Origin: Sphingomonas naphthae
GTDB lineage: Bacteria; Pseudomonadota; Alphaproteobacteria; Sphingomonadales; Sphingomonadaceae
Reading direction: 5' to 3'
Assembly: GCF_028607085.1 (NCBI RefSeq)
Contig: NZ_CP117411.1
Coordinates: 868,001 to 932,000 of the forward strand
Length of the DNA stretch: 64,000 bases
Position 1 is the first letter of the stretch; every line of letters starts with the position of its first letter. Shown here piece by piece: positions 24,157-32,042 of the stretch. Both the position numbers and the translations under genes were made by a program. The notes beneath the pieces were generated by a model. The model saw only the letters and a list, made by a program, of their open reading frames with translations, ran no database searches and was not told the origin of the DNA.

Positions 24157-24455
24157 CGTCGCCCGTGAGCGTGATCCGGTGATTGGCGACGACGTGCGGA
24201 AAACGGGTAATGGCCCCGGCCGTCGCGATCGAACTGCCGATAGGCGTCGGCCAGGCCGGCCTCGATCGCCTCGGTCCCCTGCATCTCGCCCACGGTGACG
24301 ATCACCCGTGCATCGGCGGCGAAGACGCTGTCGAAGGCGTCGAAGTCGCCGCTGTCCAGGCAGCGTGAATATCGAAGGCGCAGCTCGCGGATCTCTTCGC
24401 GATCGAGCAGCGCCGCGAGACGCGGGTCGAGGCCCCCGATCGCCGCGCCGCTCAC
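24153..24455 (-). pseudogene. SnoaL-like protein remnant, frameshifted and truncated
   Basis: The frame begins at a GTG overlapping the old yellow enzyme stop (GTGA at 24452-24455) and reads a normal SnoaL start: ALLDREEIRELRLRYSRCLD, DFDAFDSVFAADARV, GTEAIEAGL. After DGRG it leaves the family. Removing one base in the C4 run at 24214-24217 restores AITRFPHVVANHRITLTGD, the expected NTF2-fold continuation. Homology then ends at about 24155 where the MFS fragment begins. One frameshift plus a truncation marks it as a pseudogene, unless the first is a sequencing error. Confidence 0.7.
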
Positions 24456-25573
24456 GCCGCGGTCTCGGTCGCAGCCTGCTGCGGCCATGTCGGATAATCC
24501 GTATAGCCTTTCTCGCCCGACGGCCCGTACCAGGTGGCGCGATCGGGAACGGCGAGGGGGTGGCCGTTCCGCAGGCGGTCGACGAGATCGGGGTTGGCGA
24601 TGAAGGGCCGCCCGAAGGCGACCAGATCGAGGTCGCCGGACTTCAGCGCCGCCTCGGCGCTGTCCCGATCGAACCCGCCGGCGGCGATCAGCGTGCCGCG
24701 ATAGGCCTGGCGGAAGGCGTGGGCAAAGCCCTCGGGCATCCGCTCGGCGCCGATCGTCAGCTGGTCGCTGAGATGCACATACGCGAGCGGACGCGCGTTG
24801 AAGGCGGCGGCCGCCGCGACCCAGGTTTCGGCTTCGTCGGGATAGGCGTGCATGTCGAACAGGCGGCCGAACGGCGAGATGCGAACGCCGACCCGGTTCC
24901 CGCCGACCTCGGCGACGAGCGCGTCGATCGTCTCCAGCATGAAGCGCAGGCGGTTCTCGATCGAGCCGCCATATCGGTCGTCGCGCCGGTTGAGCGTGCC
25001 GTTGACGAACTGTTCGAACAGATAGCCGTTCGCCCCGTGCAGCTCGACCCCGTCGAAGCCGGCGTCGATCGCCATGCGCGCGGCGCGCACGAAATCCCGC
25101 GTGATGCGCGCCATCTCTCCGGTTTCGAGCGCGCGCGGTTCGCTCACGGGAACGAGGCCGGGCGTGCCGTCCTCCCCATAAGCGAAAGCGCAAGAGGCGG
25201 GGCCGCGCGTGGCGGCGGAGGAGACAGGCGCCCGACCATCGGGCTGGAGCGTCGCGTGCGAGACGCGGCCGACGTGCCAGAGCTGCGCGAAGATGCGGCC
25301 GCCTTCCGCATGGACGGCGTCGGTCACCCGCCGCCAGCCGGCGGCCTGCTCGGGCGTATAGAGCGCCGGGTTGAACAGATAGCCGCGCCCTTCGATCGAG
25401 ACCGGCGCGCCTTCGCTGACGATCAGGCCGGCCGTCGCGCGCTGACGATAATATAGCACGGTCAGATCGTCCGGAATCGTGTCGATCGCGCGGGCGCGCG
25501 TCATCGGCGCCATGACGATACGGTTCGGTAATGCGAGACCGGCGAGGTCGAACGGGGAGAACAGCGTGCGCAA
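24452..25573 (-). CDS. Old yellow enzyme family FMN alkene reductase (NemA-like)
   Basis: A complete 373-residue OYE: MAPMTRARA near residue 21, the substrate-anion pair His179 and Asn182 in ELHGANGY with the nearby Tyr184, the RYGGSIENR motif and C-terminal FGRPFIANPDLV. The H-x-x-N variant is common in NemA-like enzymes, which reduce alpha,beta-unsaturated carbonyls or nitro compounds with NADPH. It is divergent from a LysR gene across 110 bases, the usual arrangement in which the LysR protein controls the reductase. Its downstream partner is a decayed SnoaL gene. Confidence 0.9.
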   Translation of the reverse strand: MRTLFSPFDLAGLALPNRIVMAPMTRARAIDTIPDDLTVLYYRQRATAGLIVSEGAPVSIEGRGYLFNPALYTPEQAAGWRRVTDAVHAEGGRIFAQLWHVGRVSHATLQPDGRAPVSSAATRGPASCAFAYGEDGTPGLVPVSEPRALETGEMARITRDFVRAARMAIDAGFDGVELHGANGYLFEQFVNGTLNRRDDRYGGSIENRLRFMLETIDALVAEVGGNRVGVRISPFGRLFDMHAYPDEAETWVAAAAAFNARPLAYVHLSDQLTIGAERMPEGFAHAFRQAYRGTLIAAGGFDRDSAEAALKSGDLDLVAFGRPFIANPDLVDRLRNGHPLAVPDRATWYGPSGEKGYTDYPTWPQQAATETAA

Positions 25574-25683
25574 GGCGGGAATCCTTCGGGATACAGCGGT
25601 CGAGAGGTCACAGCCGATCTATCCCTTCACCGGCGCAAGATAATCCGCTTGTAAGGCAAGACACTTCATCCCACAGCTCTACA

Positions 25684-26604
25684 ATGATCCATCAGGACCG
25701 CTTCACGGGCCTTGCCGAGTTCGTCACGACCGTACGCAACGGCAGCTTCACGTCCGCCGCGGCCCACCTGGGCGTCACCAGTTCCGCCGTCGGCAAGAGC
25801 CTGTCCCGTCTCGAGGCGAAGCTCGGCACCAAGCTGATGCACCGGACGACCCGGCGGCTGACCCTGACCAGCGAGGGCCAGGAATATTTCGAGGCCTGCG
25901 TCCGCATCCTCGAGGATCTCGACGGCGTGGAGAGCGGCATCACCACCGGCCGCGAAAGTCCGGTCGGAACGATCCGGCTCAACCTGCCCGCCGCCTTCGG
26001 GCGTCGGCATGTGATGCCGGTGCTGATGGGCCTCACGGCGCGCCATCCGCGCCTCGACCTGTCCGTGATGTTCACCGAGCGCACGACCGACATCGTCAAC
26101 GAGGGCGTCGATCTCGCCGTCAGGATCGGATCGCTGGGCGACGATGCCGACCTGACGGCCCGGCGACTGGGCACGCAGCGGCTGCTGATCTGCGCGTCGC
26201 CCGCCTATATCGCCGCGCAGGGCGCGCCCGCGACGCCGCGGGACTTGCTGACGCGCGACTGCATCATCGGCTGGCGGCGCGTGCCGAGGCCCACCTGGCT
26301 GCTGAAGGACGAAACGGGCGCGGTCGCCCGCCACGAAATCCACGTACGCCTAGAATTCAGCGACGGTGACGCGATGGTGCAGGCGGCGCTCGCCGGCGGC
26401 GGACTGTGCCAGCTGCCGACCTGGCTGATTTCCGACGAACTGGCCGCCGGCCGCCTCGTGCCCGTGCTCGATGCATGCGCCGGCGCCGAAATGCCGATCC
26501 ACGCGGTGTGGCCGGCGTCCCGCTATCTCCAGCCGAAGCTGCGCGTCGTCATCGATGCGCTCGCCGACGCCGCCAGCATGGCGGGATCGGGCTTCAACCC
26601 GTAA
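25684..26604 (+). CDS. LysR family transcriptional regulator
   Basis: A 306-residue LysR protein. Residues 5-65 form the winged helix (LAEFVTTVRNGSFTSAAAHL, SSAVGKSLSRLEAKLG), followed by the periplasmic-binding-like effector domain with LTARRLGTQRLLICASP. The ATG at 25684 (MIHQDRF) fits the family start; the longer upstream frame runs into the promoter region. It is divergent from the old yellow enzyme gene, most likely its target. The stop is followed almost at once by a truncated glucose-dehydrogenase-like fragment, so its original downstream neighbour has been lost. Confidence 0.9.
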   Translation: MIHQDRFTGLAEFVTTVRNGSFTSAAAHLGVTSSAVGKSLSRLEAKLGTKLMHRTTRRLTLTSEGQEYFEACVRILEDLDGVESGITTGRESPVGTIRLNLPAAFGRRHVMPVLMGLTARHPRLDLSVMFTERTTDIVNEGVDLAVRIGSLGDDADLTARRLGTQRLLICASPAYIAAQGAPATPRDLLTRDCIIGWRRVPRPTWLLKDETGAVARHEIHVRLEFSDGDAMVQAALAGGGLCQLPTWLISDELAAGRLVPVLDACAGAEMPIHAVWPASRYLQPKLRVVIDALADAASMAGSGFNP

Positions 26605-26609
26605 CCGTC

Positions 26610-27085
26610 GCGGGTAGTCGCCGCCTCGATCACCTGTTCGCGGCCGTCATTCTCGGCACCGTCATCTGGGCGGTTTGGGAAATCGGCTTTGACTGGTGGC
26701 CGCTCGTGCCGCGCGGCGATCTCATCTTCCTGATGGGGGCGCTTCTCGCGACACCGTGGATTACGCGCCGCCTGCGGCCGGGGACTTCCTTGAGGGCCAA
26801 GGCCGGCCCCTTGATGTTCGCGCTCGGCGTCGCCACGGTCGTGGGTCTGGTATCGCTCGCACGGGACGTCCACGATCAGGATGGCACGCTCCCCGGACCC
26901 CGCGCGGCGGTGACGGCCAATTATGCCGGCGTGTCCGACGATGACTGGACAGCCTACGGTCGCAGCTGGTTCGGCGACAAATGGTCGCCGCTGACCCAGA
27001 TCATGCCGCAGAACGTGAACAAGCTACAGGTGGCCTGGCACTATCACACGGGCGATCTGATGCGGGCGAGCGGCATTGCCCAGGT
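26610..27085 (+). pseudogene. Membrane-bound PQQ glucose/quinate dehydrogenase remnant
   Basis: This stretch reads LFAAVILGTVIWAVWEIGFD and WWPLVPRGDLIFLMG, the transmembrane part of Gcd-type dehydrogenases. It then enters the PQQ domain with WTAYGRSWFGDKWSPLTQI and KLQVAWHYHTGD. The first two membrane helices are missing on the left, right after the LysR stop. Nearly the whole propeller (about 550 residues) is missing on the right, where an IS6 end begins at about 27090. With both ends gone it cannot be functional. Confidence 0.8.
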
Positions 27086-27089
27086 GGTT

Positions 27090-27141
27090 ATCACAACGAG
27101 GCGGATCACCTCGGGCAATGAGTTGAAATAGCGAAACGGGC
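27090..27141 (-). mobile_element. IS6-family transposase 5' fragment (about 52 bp)
   Basis: Reverse translation gives PFRYFNSLPEVIRLVVI, the N-terminus of the same IS6-family transposase found at 45.4-46.1 kb and 59.0-59.3 kb, and in the same orientation. It is fused directly to the broken PQQ dehydrogenase fragment. No inverted repeat or target duplication could be found beside it. Confidence 0.7.
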
Positions 27142-27219
27142 TGGGTGGCTTCTGATGGCGAGGCATATCGCCGCGCTACCTGGCGTTTCCCAACGGCAGA
27201 TGCACCTGCTCTGACAGAG

Positions 27220-27705
27220 TCAATCCATGTGATCCGCGACATATCCCGGCGTCTTGGCCATCTGCGGCAGCAAGGCGGCGAGCAGGGCGACGGCGACGAG
27301 CCAACTGCTCACCACCTTGATCGCGATCTGCCAGCCTCGCGCCAGGATCAGGCGGGCGGGCAGGGTGAGGAGCAGGCAGGGGAGGGCGCGCCACAGATCG
27401 GTTCGGGCGCCTTCACCCGCGATGACGGCGCCGGCGGCCAGCCCGGCCATCGGGGCGAGGGCCAGCGCCAGCCACGTCGGCACGCCGCCGGGCAGGTGGA
27501 TCAGCGCGCAGGCGAGGATCAGGATGGCCCAGCAGGCGAGGAAGGCGATCTCGATCGAGGGGCCACCGATGGGCAGGAAGCTGCCGGCCACGGCGGCGCC
27601 CGCCGTCAGCAGGATCGCGGGCAACACCACCCGGCGGGGCGCGAAGGCCAGCATCAGGGCGAAGGCGACGCACAGCAGCGCCGCCGGAAGCGCGCCGCCT
27701 CTCAC
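27220..27705 (-). CDS. Hypothetical integral membrane protein
   Basis: A 161-residue very hydrophobic protein with about five membrane helices (AALLCVAFALMLAFAP, IEIAFLACWAILILACALIH, WLALALAPMAGLAAGAVIAG). It starts at a GTG overlapping the HupE stop codon (GTGA, 27702-27705), so it is translationally coupled to the HupE gene. No family was recognised. A role as a partner subunit or accessory protein of the HupE/UreJ transporter is an inference from context only. The frame is poor in charged residues until a final hydrophilic tail ending YVADHMD. Confidence 0.6.
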   Translation of the reverse strand: MRGGALPAALLCVAFALMLAFAPRRVVLPAILLTAGAAVAGSFLPIGGPSIEIAFLACWAILILACALIHLPGGVPTWLALALAPMAGLAAGAVIAGEGARTDLWRALPCLLLTLPARLILARGWQIAIKVVSSWLVAVALLAALLPQMAKTPGYVADHMD

Positions 27706-28310
27706 GGGATTGCCCGGTACAGGAAATAGACGCCCGTCGCCGCGATCAGCCCGCCGACGACGCGCGTGGCGATCTCGCCGCCCGGCCTGTCGTTGAGCAG
27801 CCCGAGCAGGATGCCGGCGACGTGGAGCAGGCCGGTCGCCAGCACGAAGCCCAGGCTGAAGGCGATCGGGTCGGCGATCGAGGGCAGCTCGGCGCCATGG
27901 GCATAGCCATGGAAGATCGCGAATATCGCCACCAAGGTCACCGCGATCCACACCGGCGCGCGCCAGGCGAAGGCGATCGCCCCGCCCAGCAGCAGCACGG
28001 ACAGCGCGATGCCGATCTCGACCGGCGGCATCGGCACGCCCGCCATCCCCAGCGCGCCGCCGAACGCCATCACCGTGGGGAAGATCACCGGCAGCAGCAC
28101 CACCAGCGGCCGGCCGAGGAAAGCGCCCCAGATGCCCACCGCCACCATCGCCAGCAGATGATCCGGCCCGGACAAGGGATGGTGGAAACCCGCGAGGAAG
28201 CCGCCGGTCAGCGACTCGTCGAGATGCGCCGATGCCGGACCGGCGAGCAGGACCAGCGCCAGCGCCGCGATGATTTTCAGCAAGGGCGAGGGGCCGGAAC
28301 GAAACGACAT
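27702..28310 (-). CDS. HupE/UreJ family membrane protein, probable nickel/cobalt permease
   Basis: A 202-residue protein with a signal-like first helix ending ASAH, then the family motif HPLSGPDHLLAM (His44-Pro45 to Asp50-His51) and a second His cluster, HGYAHG, further on. HupE/UreJ proteins mediate Ni or Co passage linked to hydrogenase or urease; neither enzyme is in this window. The start at 28310 has AAGGATTT at a good distance. It is divergent from a DUF4198 gene over 140 bases. DUF4198 proteins also occur with nickel or cobalt transport, which strengthens the metal link. Confidence 0.85.
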   Translation of the reverse strand: MSFRSGPSPLLKIIAALALVLLAGPASAHLDESLTGGFLAGFHHPLSGPDHLLAMVAVGIWGAFLGRPLVVLLPVIFPTVMAFGGALGMAGVPMPPVEIGIALSVLLLGGAIAFAWRAPVWIAVTLVAIFAIFHGYAHGAELPSIADPIAFSLGFVLATGLLHVAGILLGLLNDRPGGEIATRVVGGLIAATGVYFLYRAIP

Positions 28311-28450
28311 GCCAAATCCTTGCGTAGAGGGAATCGTTCGACGGGCCGCCCGTGTCACCGGCTTGGCGCAGCGATCGGGATCAAGTCAAACCTTCGTCGC
28401 CCGGTTGTGATACGAACGGCGGCAACGACAGGATGCAGGGAGCGGATCGC

Positions 28451-29281
28451 ATGGCGAAATACGGGTTGCCGATCACTTTGACGGTGGGTGTCGGCGTGGC
28501 GATCGCGGCGCCGGCGCTGGCGCATGATTTCTGGCTCCAGCCCAAGGGCTTTCAGTTCCCGGCACCCGCCGCCGCGCCCTTTTCGGTGCTGGTGGGCCAT
28601 GGCCCGGCGCGCGAACGCTGGTCGGGCGATCCGGCGCGGGTGAAGTTCCTGATCGCTGTCGGCCCCGACGGGCGGCAGGATCATCGCGCCGACCTGGGCA
28701 ACAGCAGCGGCGGCAACGGCGTACTGCGCTTCGCCAGACCGGGCACCTATGTGTTGGCGATGCAGACCACGCCGGCGGCGAGCGACCTGCCGGCGCTGCG
28801 CTACAACAGCTTCGCGGCGGAAGAGGGGCTGACCCCCGCGCTCGCCCTGCGCCAGCGCACCGGCCAGACCAACGCCAACGGTCGCGAAACCTACAGCCGG
28901 CGGGTGAAGGCGCTGATCCAGGTCGGCCCGACCGATGCGCCGCAGCCGCAGGTCACCCGCCCGGTCGGCCTCACGCTGGAGATCGTGCCCGAGAAGGACC
29001 CCTATCGCCTCAAGGCCGACGAGCCCTTGCCGGTGCGCATCCTGTTCGAGGGGCGGCCGCTGGCGGGCGCGCTCGTCAAGCTGACCAACCTCGATTTCGA
29101 CACCCGCCCACTGGAAACGCATCGCAGCGACAGGGCCGGCCGGGCGATCTTCACCGTGCCCGATCATGGCGCATGGCTGATCAACGTGATCTGGACCAAG
29201 CCGATCAGGGGCAATCCGACAGCGGATTTCGAGACGACCTTTTCCAGCCTCACCTTCGGCTACGGCCCCAAACGACGCTGA
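28451..29281 (+). CDS. DUF4198 domain periplasmic protein
   Basis: A 276-residue secreted protein with a signal peptide ending PALA and the diagnostic HDFWLQP at the mature N-terminus, followed by two immunoglobulin-like beta domains (GPARERWSGDP, GRPLAGALVKLTN). DUF4198 proteins occur beside metal permeases and TonB receptors and are thought to bind metals in the periplasm; this is family context, not shown here. GGGAG lies eight bases before the ATG at 28451. The gene ends at a strong hairpin shared with the convergent lipoprotein operon. Confidence 0.83.
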   Translation: MAKYGLPITLTVGVGVAIAAPALAHDFWLQPKGFQFPAPAAAPFSVLVGHGPARERWSGDPARVKFLIAVGPDGRQDHRADLGNSSGGNGVLRFARPGTYVLAMQTTPAASDLPALRYNSFAAEEGLTPALALRQRTGQTNANGRETYSRRVKALIQVGPTDAPQPQVTRPVGLTLEIVPEKDPYRLKADEPLPVRILFEGRPLAGALVKLTNLDFDTRPLETHRSDRAGRAIFTVPDHGAWLINVIWTKPIRGNPTADFETTFSSLTFGYGPKRR

Positions 29282-29299
29282 GACCGACCCGGACATGAT

Positions 29300-29332
29300 G
29301 ACACCCACGGCGTCGGGTACGCCGTGGGTGTC
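29300..29332. terminator. Perfect 13-bp stem hairpin between convergent genes
   Basis: GACACCCACGGCG at 29300-29312 pairs perfectly with CGCCGTGGGTGTC at 29320-29332 across a 7-base loop. It lies in the middle of the 71-base gap between two stop codons of convergent genes, so it can serve both directions. No T-run follows, which is common in high-GC genomes. Confidence 0.75.
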
Positions 29333-29352
29333 TATCCGCCAGGCAGGACGGA

Positions 29353-29610
29353 TCAGTTGTCGATCGGTTCGGCCGTCAGGTTGACGGCCGGAACGTCGGT
29401 CGCGGCGGGCTTGTTGGCCGTGGCCGTGCTGGCCGCGTCGAACGCCGCGGCGAAAGGCGTGCTGATGCGCGACTGGATGCTGGCCGTCGCGGTCGGCGTT
29501 GGCGTGGGGGAGGGGGTGCTGGCGGTCCCGCCGGCACTCCCCCCGCCGCAGCCCGAGAGGATCAGTGGCCCGAGGGCCACCATGCCGAGGTTGCGGAGAC
29601 TGCGCGTCAT
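29353..29610 (-). CDS. Small lipoprotein with Pro-Thr linker
   Basis: An 85-residue product with a lipoprotein signal peptide (MTRSLRNLGMVALGPLILSG, then Cys21). After a Gly-rich start it has a Pro/Ser/Thr stretch (TPSPTPTPTATAS) and a short Ala-rich end. No enzymatic domain is present. It follows the DUF4331 gene by 11 bases and is the last gene of that operon. A structural or anchoring role at the outer membrane is plausible but only inferred. Confidence 0.65.
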   Translation of the reverse strand: MTRSLRNLGMVALGPLILSGCGGGSAGGTASTPSPTPTPTATASIQSRISTPFAAAFDAASTATANKPAATDVPAVNLTAEPIDN

Positions 29611-29621
29611 GATCGGGCCCT

Positions 29622-31238
29622 TCACTGGACGGCCGGCGCGGCGGCGGCCGCGTTGCGGGCGGTGCGCGGCGAGCCGGGGATCGGCGTGTTGAGGTAGGGG
29701 AAGCCCGTACCCAGATCCCGCGCGCTGATCGGCGCGCCATCGGTATAGGCGACCATGCCGGTCGGCGCGTTGGCGGGGGTGCACAGGCCGAGATCGGTGG
29801 CGACGCGGTTGATCGGCACCGGATGGCACAGGCGGCCCATCGCCACGCGCAGGGTGATGTCCACCGTATCGTCACCCGGACGGCGCCCGTTGGGGAAGCC
29901 GGCGAGATCGTCGCCCGCCACGCCGAAGGTGCTCTGGGTGGCGCGCGGGGTCGGCGCGATCGCGGTGTTGAGGCGGATCATCTCCGATGGCGTCACGCGC
30001 GACATCTGGTTGAGCGTACGGATACCGGTCAGGAAGGTCGCGACCAGATCGTTGCGCGGGAAGTTGTTGGGCGCCAGATTGGTGAAGCTGGTGCCCAGCG
30101 TCGCGTTCACCGGCGCGCGGAACAGGCGATCGAGGATCGCCGGGAGCGTCGGATTGGTGACGTAATCGCCCAGCGCCGCGTCGGCGGTGGGCTTCACGGC
30201 GTTGAACAGATCCTTCTGGTTCAGGCCGATCACCAGCTCGTTTACGAGCGGCATACCCAGGCGCGAGACCTGGACATAGGCGCCGCCCTGAAGCGCCGGC
30301 ACCGCATAGGTCGGCGTCGGGTCGCGCAATTCGGCCTGCGGCAGGCTGGCGGTCGACCACACGCCGACGACGCCGTTGCCGCCGCCGGTGATGCAGGTGA
30401 TCGGCAGCTCGATCGCGATCGAGGTGACGTTCTTCTTGCCGACGAGATCGTCGTTGTTGCGGCTCTGGCGGATGCCGCCGGGGAAGCCGCGGCCGTCATT
30501 GGCGCCCGGTGCGCTGTCGCCCTCGATCGGCACGAAATTCACCAGATCGAAGACTTCGCCCAGATTGACCGCGAACGCCTCGGCACGCTGGCCGACGAAC
30601 ACGCGGCCCGCCGTCGAGCAGCTCGGCAGCGCGACGTTGTAGACATATTGGTTGGCGTAGCCGGCGTAATCGGGGATAGTCTTGTTGCCGGTATTGTCGA
30701 TCGGCTTGGTGAAGGTGGTCGATCCGCCCGTGGAGGCCGCGATGGCGGCGCGGGTGCCGGCGCGGCGATCGCCGGTGATCTGGGTGACGGTGTAGGTCTC
30801 CAGTTCGCCCACGTTCGACTGGTCCGTGGCGGTCGCCGGACCGGCGGCGCGCAGCGCGATCGGCAGGGTCTTGTCGCCGATCGGCAGGGTGATGCCGGTG
30901 CCGTTGCGCAGCGTGTTGGTGAACTTGAACTGGTAGGTCAGGTTTTCGATGGCGTCGCCGTCGTTATCGATGTGGATCTCGTAGATCGCATCGGGGTCCA
31001 TCGTGAAGTAATTGGGGCCGCTGCCGGGGCTCTGGTCGGGCTGGAAATTGGCGATGATCGTCACGAAGCCCTCGCGGCCCGGCTCGTAGCTGCGGAAGGC
31101 GTAGACGTCGGTATTGTCCACCTTCGGCCGCTCGGTGATGCCGGGCGCTTCCCGGTGGCTGGAGGCGAATGCGGTGGCGTTGGCCAGGCAGAGCGATGCC
31201 ATCGCCGTACCAAGCGCGAATTTCCCGAGCAGCTTCAT
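29622..31238 (-). CDS. DUF4331 domain secreted protein
   Basis: A 538-residue protein with a signal peptide ending TAFA and the DUF4331 start SSHREAPGIT, followed by DNTDVYAFRSYEPGREGFVT; a second family block lies near LVGKKNVTSIAIELPIT. DUF4331 proteins are beta-rich and of unknown function, often beside TonB receptors, as here. GGGAGAGACGGGA precedes the ATG at 31238. Four cysteines in two spaced pairs may form disulfides. It lies between a hypothetical membrane-anchored protein and the small lipoprotein, all transcribed leftwards. Confidence 0.85.
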   Translation of the reverse strand: MKLLGKFALGTAMASLCLANATAFASSHREAPGITERPKVDNTDVYAFRSYEPGREGFVTIIANFQPDQSPGSGPNYFTMDPDAIYEIHIDNDGDAIENLTYQFKFTNTLRNGTGITLPIGDKTLPIALRAAGPATATDQSNVGELETYTVTQITGDRRAGTRAAIAASTGGSTTFTKPIDNTGNKTIPDYAGYANQYVYNVALPSCSTAGRVFVGQRAEAFAVNLGEVFDLVNFVPIEGDSAPGANDGRGFPGGIRQSRNNDDLVGKKNVTSIAIELPITCITGGGNGVVGVWSTASLPQAELRDPTPTYAVPALQGGAYVQVSRLGMPLVNELVIGLNQKDLFNAVKPTADAALGDYVTNPTLPAILDRLFRAPVNATLGTSFTNLAPNNFPRNDLVATFLTGIRTLNQMSRVTPSEMIRLNTAIAPTPRATQSTFGVAGDDLAGFPNGRRPGDDTVDITLRVAMGRLCHPVPINRVATDLGLCTPANAPTGMVAYTDGAPISARDLGTGFPYLNTPIPGSPRTARNAAAAAPAVQ

Positions 31239-31321
31239 TCCCGTCTCTCCCTGTTCATTCCGCCGCACGGCCGCGCCGTCCGGATATTCCCGATGGTCGA
31301 TGGACCTAGCCCTCACCGAAG

Positions 31322-32020
31322 CTACGTGCCCGGCGAGGGCGAAGTTGCACCCGCGATGCGCGGGCCTCGAATTTCGTTGGCCACCGGCGGTCCGGCGGTG
31401 AGGAACAGATCGTCCCACCGCCATTGGCCGGAACCGAGGGCCAGCACCGTGTCCGGCGGGCCGGCCAAGGTCAGCAGGCTGGGGCCGGTCTGCGTTTCGG
31501 TGCGGCATATGCCGGGCGCCTGCGCGACCGTCGCCAGCACCGCCTGCCGCACGGTATCGAGCGCGCGATGGCTCGCCCGGTCGGCGCCGTCGATCCAGCG
31601 GCCGTCCCACAGCATCACCGCATTGGCGACCGATCGGGCGTCATGCGGCAGGCGGCCGAGGCTCGCCTGCACCGCCGCATCGCCCCGCAGCGCGTCGCGC
31701 ACCCGTGCCGCCAGATCGCACGGCTCGCCGATCCCCGTCGAGGTATCGGTGATCGCCATCACCGGCGGCGCGATCGAAAGCGGGGTGGGAACCAGCGCGA
31801 CCGGGATGATCGGTGCCGGCACCGGCTCCGCGTCGGGCGCCGCCTCGGTCACCGCCGGCATTTCGGCCGGGGCGGACGCGACATCGAACAACGCGATCGA
31901 TCGCCCTGCGGCGGGCGCGTTTACGGGCGCGCCATGCGCCATGGCGATCAGCCCCAGCGCGGCCGCGTGCAGCGCCACGACCGGCACCACCATCCAGCGT
32001 CGACGGGTCGGCGCGGACAT
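31322..32020 (-). CDS. Hypothetical membrane-anchored protein, Pro/Ala-rich
   Basis: A 232-residue product with one N-terminal membrane helix (RRWMVVPVVALHAAALGLIA), a Pro/Ala-rich stretch of about 60 residues and a C-terminal domain with two spaced cysteines (GEPCDLAARV and APGICRTE). The layout of one helix plus proline-rich linker recalls TonB-like proteins, but no TonB C-terminal domain is evident, so the function is unassigned. GGAGATAG precedes the ATG. It sits 22 bases after the autotransporter gene and 83 bases before the DUF4331 gene, and so is likely co-transcribed with them. Confidence 0.6.
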   Translation of the reverse strand: MSAPTRRRWMVVPVVALHAAALGLIAMAHGAPVNAPAAGRSIALFDVASAPAEMPAVTEAAPDAEPVPAPIIPVALVPTPLSIAPPVMAITDTSTGIGEPCDLAARVRDALRGDAAVQASLGRLPHDARSVANAVMLWDGRWIDGADRASHRALDTVRQAVLATVAQAPGICRTETQTGPSLLTLAGPPDTVLALGSGQWRWDDLFLTAGPPVANEIRGPRIAGATSPSPGT

Positions 32021-32042
32021 TGCTATCTCCGCGCCCCGCCGA

